6,953 nucleotides of DNA, taken from the NCBI GenBank assembly GCA_013696525.1, contig JACCYK010000027.1, positions 1 through 6,953 on the forward strand, given 5' to 3'. Both the position numbers and the translations under genes were made by a program. The notes below the pieces were generated by a model. That model had not been told where the DNA came from. It worked only from the letters and a program-made list of their open reading frames with translations, and did not search any database. Below are positions 5,552 to 6,953 of this stretch, piece by piece (positions within the stretch are counted from its first letter, which is position 1; the number at the start of each line of letters is the position of its first letter). Source of the DNA: Chloroflexia bacterium. Its GTDB lineage: Bacteria; Chloroflexota; Chloroflexia; Thermomicrobiales; UBA6265.

Positions 5552-5883
5552 CCTCGTTGACGGCGACCGGCAAACCAAAGCGTGATATCGAATCGCTCCG
5601 GGCCGAGCGCCGATTTCGGAACGTGATCACGCTCTTCCTCTCTGGCCAACTGCCGGATTTCAGCCACCAGCGGCATGTTCAGGTGGCGAATATCTTCAAG
5701 TACCTGCCGTACGGGCGGGAGCTGATGCACCTGGGCTTGCAGACGATGGCGTACCGTCACTTTGTGCCGGACAAGTACAGCGCCGAAACGACCGACTACT
5801 GGTGGGACCGCCTCGATGGGACGCTTCCTGAGCCGGCGGCATTCGAGGATGTGCCGGGGGGCGCTGAGGGCCGCGGCGCTTGA
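5548..5883 (+). CDS. Unrecognised 111-residue protein coupled to the metallophosphoesterase
   Basis: The GTG start at 5548 overlaps the preceding TGA in a GTGA junction, and a GGGGGAG stretch (5536-5542) serves as ribosome binding sequence, which together suggest translational coupling. I do not recognise the family. The protein is soluble-looking, with a basic N-terminus (KPKRDIESLRAERRFR, residues 9-24) and a mixed aromatic, probably helical core (25-76) containing FSHQRHVQVANIF and LPYGRELMHLGLQTMAYRHF. An aromatic DYWWDRLDG segment follows (83-91), then a low-complexity Gly/Ala/Pro/Glu tail. It has four histidines (H40, H43, H61, H71), no cysteine, no signal peptide and no clear membrane span, so it is unlikely to bind arsenic through thiols. 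Its position argues that it is a partner or regulator of the phosphoesterase. It is the last gene of the cassette. Confidence 0.75.
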   Translation: MTSLTATGKPKRDIESLRAERRFRNVITLFLSGQLPDFSHQRHVQVANIFKYLPYGRELMHLGLQTMAYRHFVPDKYSAETTDYWWDRLDGTLPEPAAFEDVPGGAEGRGA

Positions 5884-6021
5884 TGCCACGATCGCCGCTT
5901 CTCCCGGCCCGAGGTGCGACCGCTCCGGCGCGGTCCGCCATCGTTCCACCCATCGTCCGGCAACCCCCAACGCACCCCTGGCATTCCCCGCTCGTTCATT
6001 TCGGCGACACCGTACGGGGCT

Positions 6022-6049
6022 CGCTGCTCCTCGCGGAGTTAGCTCAGCG
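6022..6049. terminator. Hairpin in the convergent gap, possible bidirectional terminator
   Basis: CGCTGCTCC (6022-6030) pairs with GGAG (6035-6038) and CAGCG (6045-6049), with a four-base loop and a six-base bulge (6039-6044). It lies between the convergent ends of the arsenic cassette and the MFS gene, where terminators are expected, but neither strand has a T-tract after it. The rest of the 196-base gap (5884-6079) shows nothing else I can support. Confidence 0.3.
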
Positions 6050-6079
6050 CCTCGCTGGCGGTGGGGACCGGATCGGGTG

Positions 6080-6953
6080 TCAGTCTTGGGGCGTCGCCGC
6101 CAGCACCGCGCCGGCTGCCGCCACGGGAAGGATGAGCAGGCCGAGGATAGCCGCGGTGTAGTCGCCCGTGGCATCGTAGACAAGGCCGAATGGAATCGGA
6201 CCGAGCGCGGCGCCGACAATTTCGGCGGCGAAGGTGATGCCGCGGATGCTGCCGAGCCGGCGACGTCCGTAGTAGGCGGGCCAGGTGGCGTCGATCGCCA
6301 CGGCCCAGGTCCCTAGGGCGAGTCCTCGGACCGCGCCATAGGCGATCGCCCAGCCGGTCCCGTCCACCGCGATGAGCACCAGCATGGCGACCGCCAAGGC
6401 TCCTTGGCCGATGGCCAGCACGTAGCGTGGCGGACCGCGATCGACGAGCCAGCCGCCGGCGAACGACGCCAGCAGGGCGGCGATCGCCGATACCGTGAAG
6501 ACGCTCGCCGCCGTCGTCGACGACAGCCCGTCTCCGGTAAGAATCGATATCTGGTTGAAATCGAGCCCGGTGACGATCAAGCCTGGCACCATGCTGGCCC
6601 CCAGCAGCAACCAGAACGTGCGCGTGCGCATCGCCTGCCGCGGTCCCCAGGCGCTTGCTGTCTCCACCCGGCTCGGCACCTCCGCCGGCGGTCGTACCAG
6701 CGGTGGATGACCATCCGGATGCTGAGCAACGTCTTCCGGTTTGCCGCGAACCGCCAGCGCGACAAGCGGAACCAGGACGAGCCAGATCACCACGGCGTCG
6801 ATGCGCCAGGCGATCCGCCAACCGAACCGATCGATGAGGACATCGTTGGCCAGCGGGACTAGCGCCAGGCTGAGCGAGCCACCGAGGGCGACCAGGCCCA
6901 GGGCACGGCCCCGCTTCCGCTCAAACCATTGGGCGGCAATGGTGCGGCTGGCC
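6080..6953 (-). CDS. MFS transporter, C-terminal 290 residues (N-terminus outside window)
   Basis: The minus-strand frame is open from the right edge (6952) to a TGA at 6082-6080 and contains alternating hydrophobic segments typical of the second two-thirds of a major facilitator protein. It begins with RTIAAQWFERKRGRALG, the conserved segment entering helix 5 of NarK, oxalate/formate and monocarboxylate-type porters. Helix LVLVPLVALAV follows, then a long hydrophilic central loop. The C-terminal half starts at TFWLLLGASMVPGLIV. GGWLVDRGPPRYVL is the motif A repeat between helices 8 and 9 (GxxxDRxxxR). It moves an unknown small solute, perhaps an organic anion, across the cytoplasmic membrane by secondary transport. 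It is convergent with the arsenic cassette, so it is not part of that operon, and it lacks features I would tie to the arsenic exporter ArsJ. Confidence 0.88.
   Translation of the reverse strand, partial: ASRTIAAQWFERKRGRALGLVALGGSLSLALVPLANDVLIDRFGWRIAWRIDAVVIWLVLVPLVALAVRGKPEDVAQHPDGHPPLVRPPAEVPSRVETASAWGPRQAMRTRTFWLLLGASMVPGLIVTGLDFNQISILTGDGLSSTTAASVFTVSAIAALLASFAGGWLVDRGPPRYVLAIGQGALAVAMLVLIAVDGTGWAIAYGAVRGLALGTWAVAIDATWPAYYGRRRLGSIRGITFAAEIVGAALGPIPFGLVYDATGDYTAAILGLLILPVAAAGAVLAATPQD

Noticed and set aside
6033..6049. tRNA-like string GCGGAGTTAGCTCAGC
   Set aside because: It resembles the start of a tRNA with its D-arm, but no anticodon stem, T-loop (GGTTCGA-like) or matching acceptor end follows. 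It is instead part of the hairpin at 6022-6049.
5880..6161. Plus-strand open frame after the small unknown protein
   Set aside because: It extends into the antisense of the MFS gene, has no ribosome-binding sequence and gives a Pro/Arg/Ala-rich product typical of a shadow frame.
6080..6953. MFS gene as the arsenic exporter ArsJ
   Set aside because: It is convergent with, not part of, the arsenic cassette. There is no companion glyceraldehyde-3-phosphate dehydrogenase gene, and the visible motifs fit a NarK/oxalate-formate-type porter.

Overview
The window is GC-rich (lines inside the larger genes reach about 70% G+C), with GTG as well as ATG starts and tightly packed genes. The gene mix and style would fit a Chloroflexota bacterium of the Thermomicrobia/Sphaerobacter type. 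That placement is an impression from composition and protein flavour, not a proven assignment.

Layout. (1) Positions 1-362, minus strand: the N-terminal 120 residues of an FGGY-family sugar kinase cut by the window edge, divergent from (2) a complete amidohydrolase at 464-1879 that most resembles 8-oxoguanine deaminase. (3) A small NYN-domain (LabA/DUF88-like) protein at 1948-2424, with clearly lower G+C than its neighbours. (4) A 233-base gap (2425-2657) that is also AT-richer. It holds a minus-strand promoter-hairpin-U-tract arrangement that looks like a very short non-coding RNA gene, and a perfect 10-bp inverted repeat that looks like an operator. (5) An alpha/beta-hydrolase esterase at 2658-3416. 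(6) A four-gene arsenic cassette on the plus strand: arsR (3505-3867), arsM (3922-4776), a metallophosphoesterase (4817-5551) and an unrecognised 111-residue protein (5548-5883) overlapping it by four bases. (7) A convergent MFS transporter, C-terminal 290 residues only (6080-6953, minus).

How it works together. ArsR is expected to repress the cassette until trivalent arsenic binds its cysteines; ArsM then methylates As(III) with S-adenosylmethionine. The sequence supports this circuit: a near-consensus promoter (TTGACA, 17 bp, TATGAT) lies so close to the arsR ATG that the mRNA should be leaderless, and a 14-base split motif (ATTGAC-N5-TCTATCTC) overlaps its -35 box. The same motif recurs in inverted orientation just before the arsM ribosome binding site.

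The most novel part is the downstream half of the cassette. The metallophosphoesterase has a complete set of metal-site motifs plus an acidic loop with a Cys-x-Cys, and is translationally coupled to a cysteine-free protein of unknown family. Together they could be an undescribed accessory module of arsenic metabolism, but the substrate cannot be read from the sequence.
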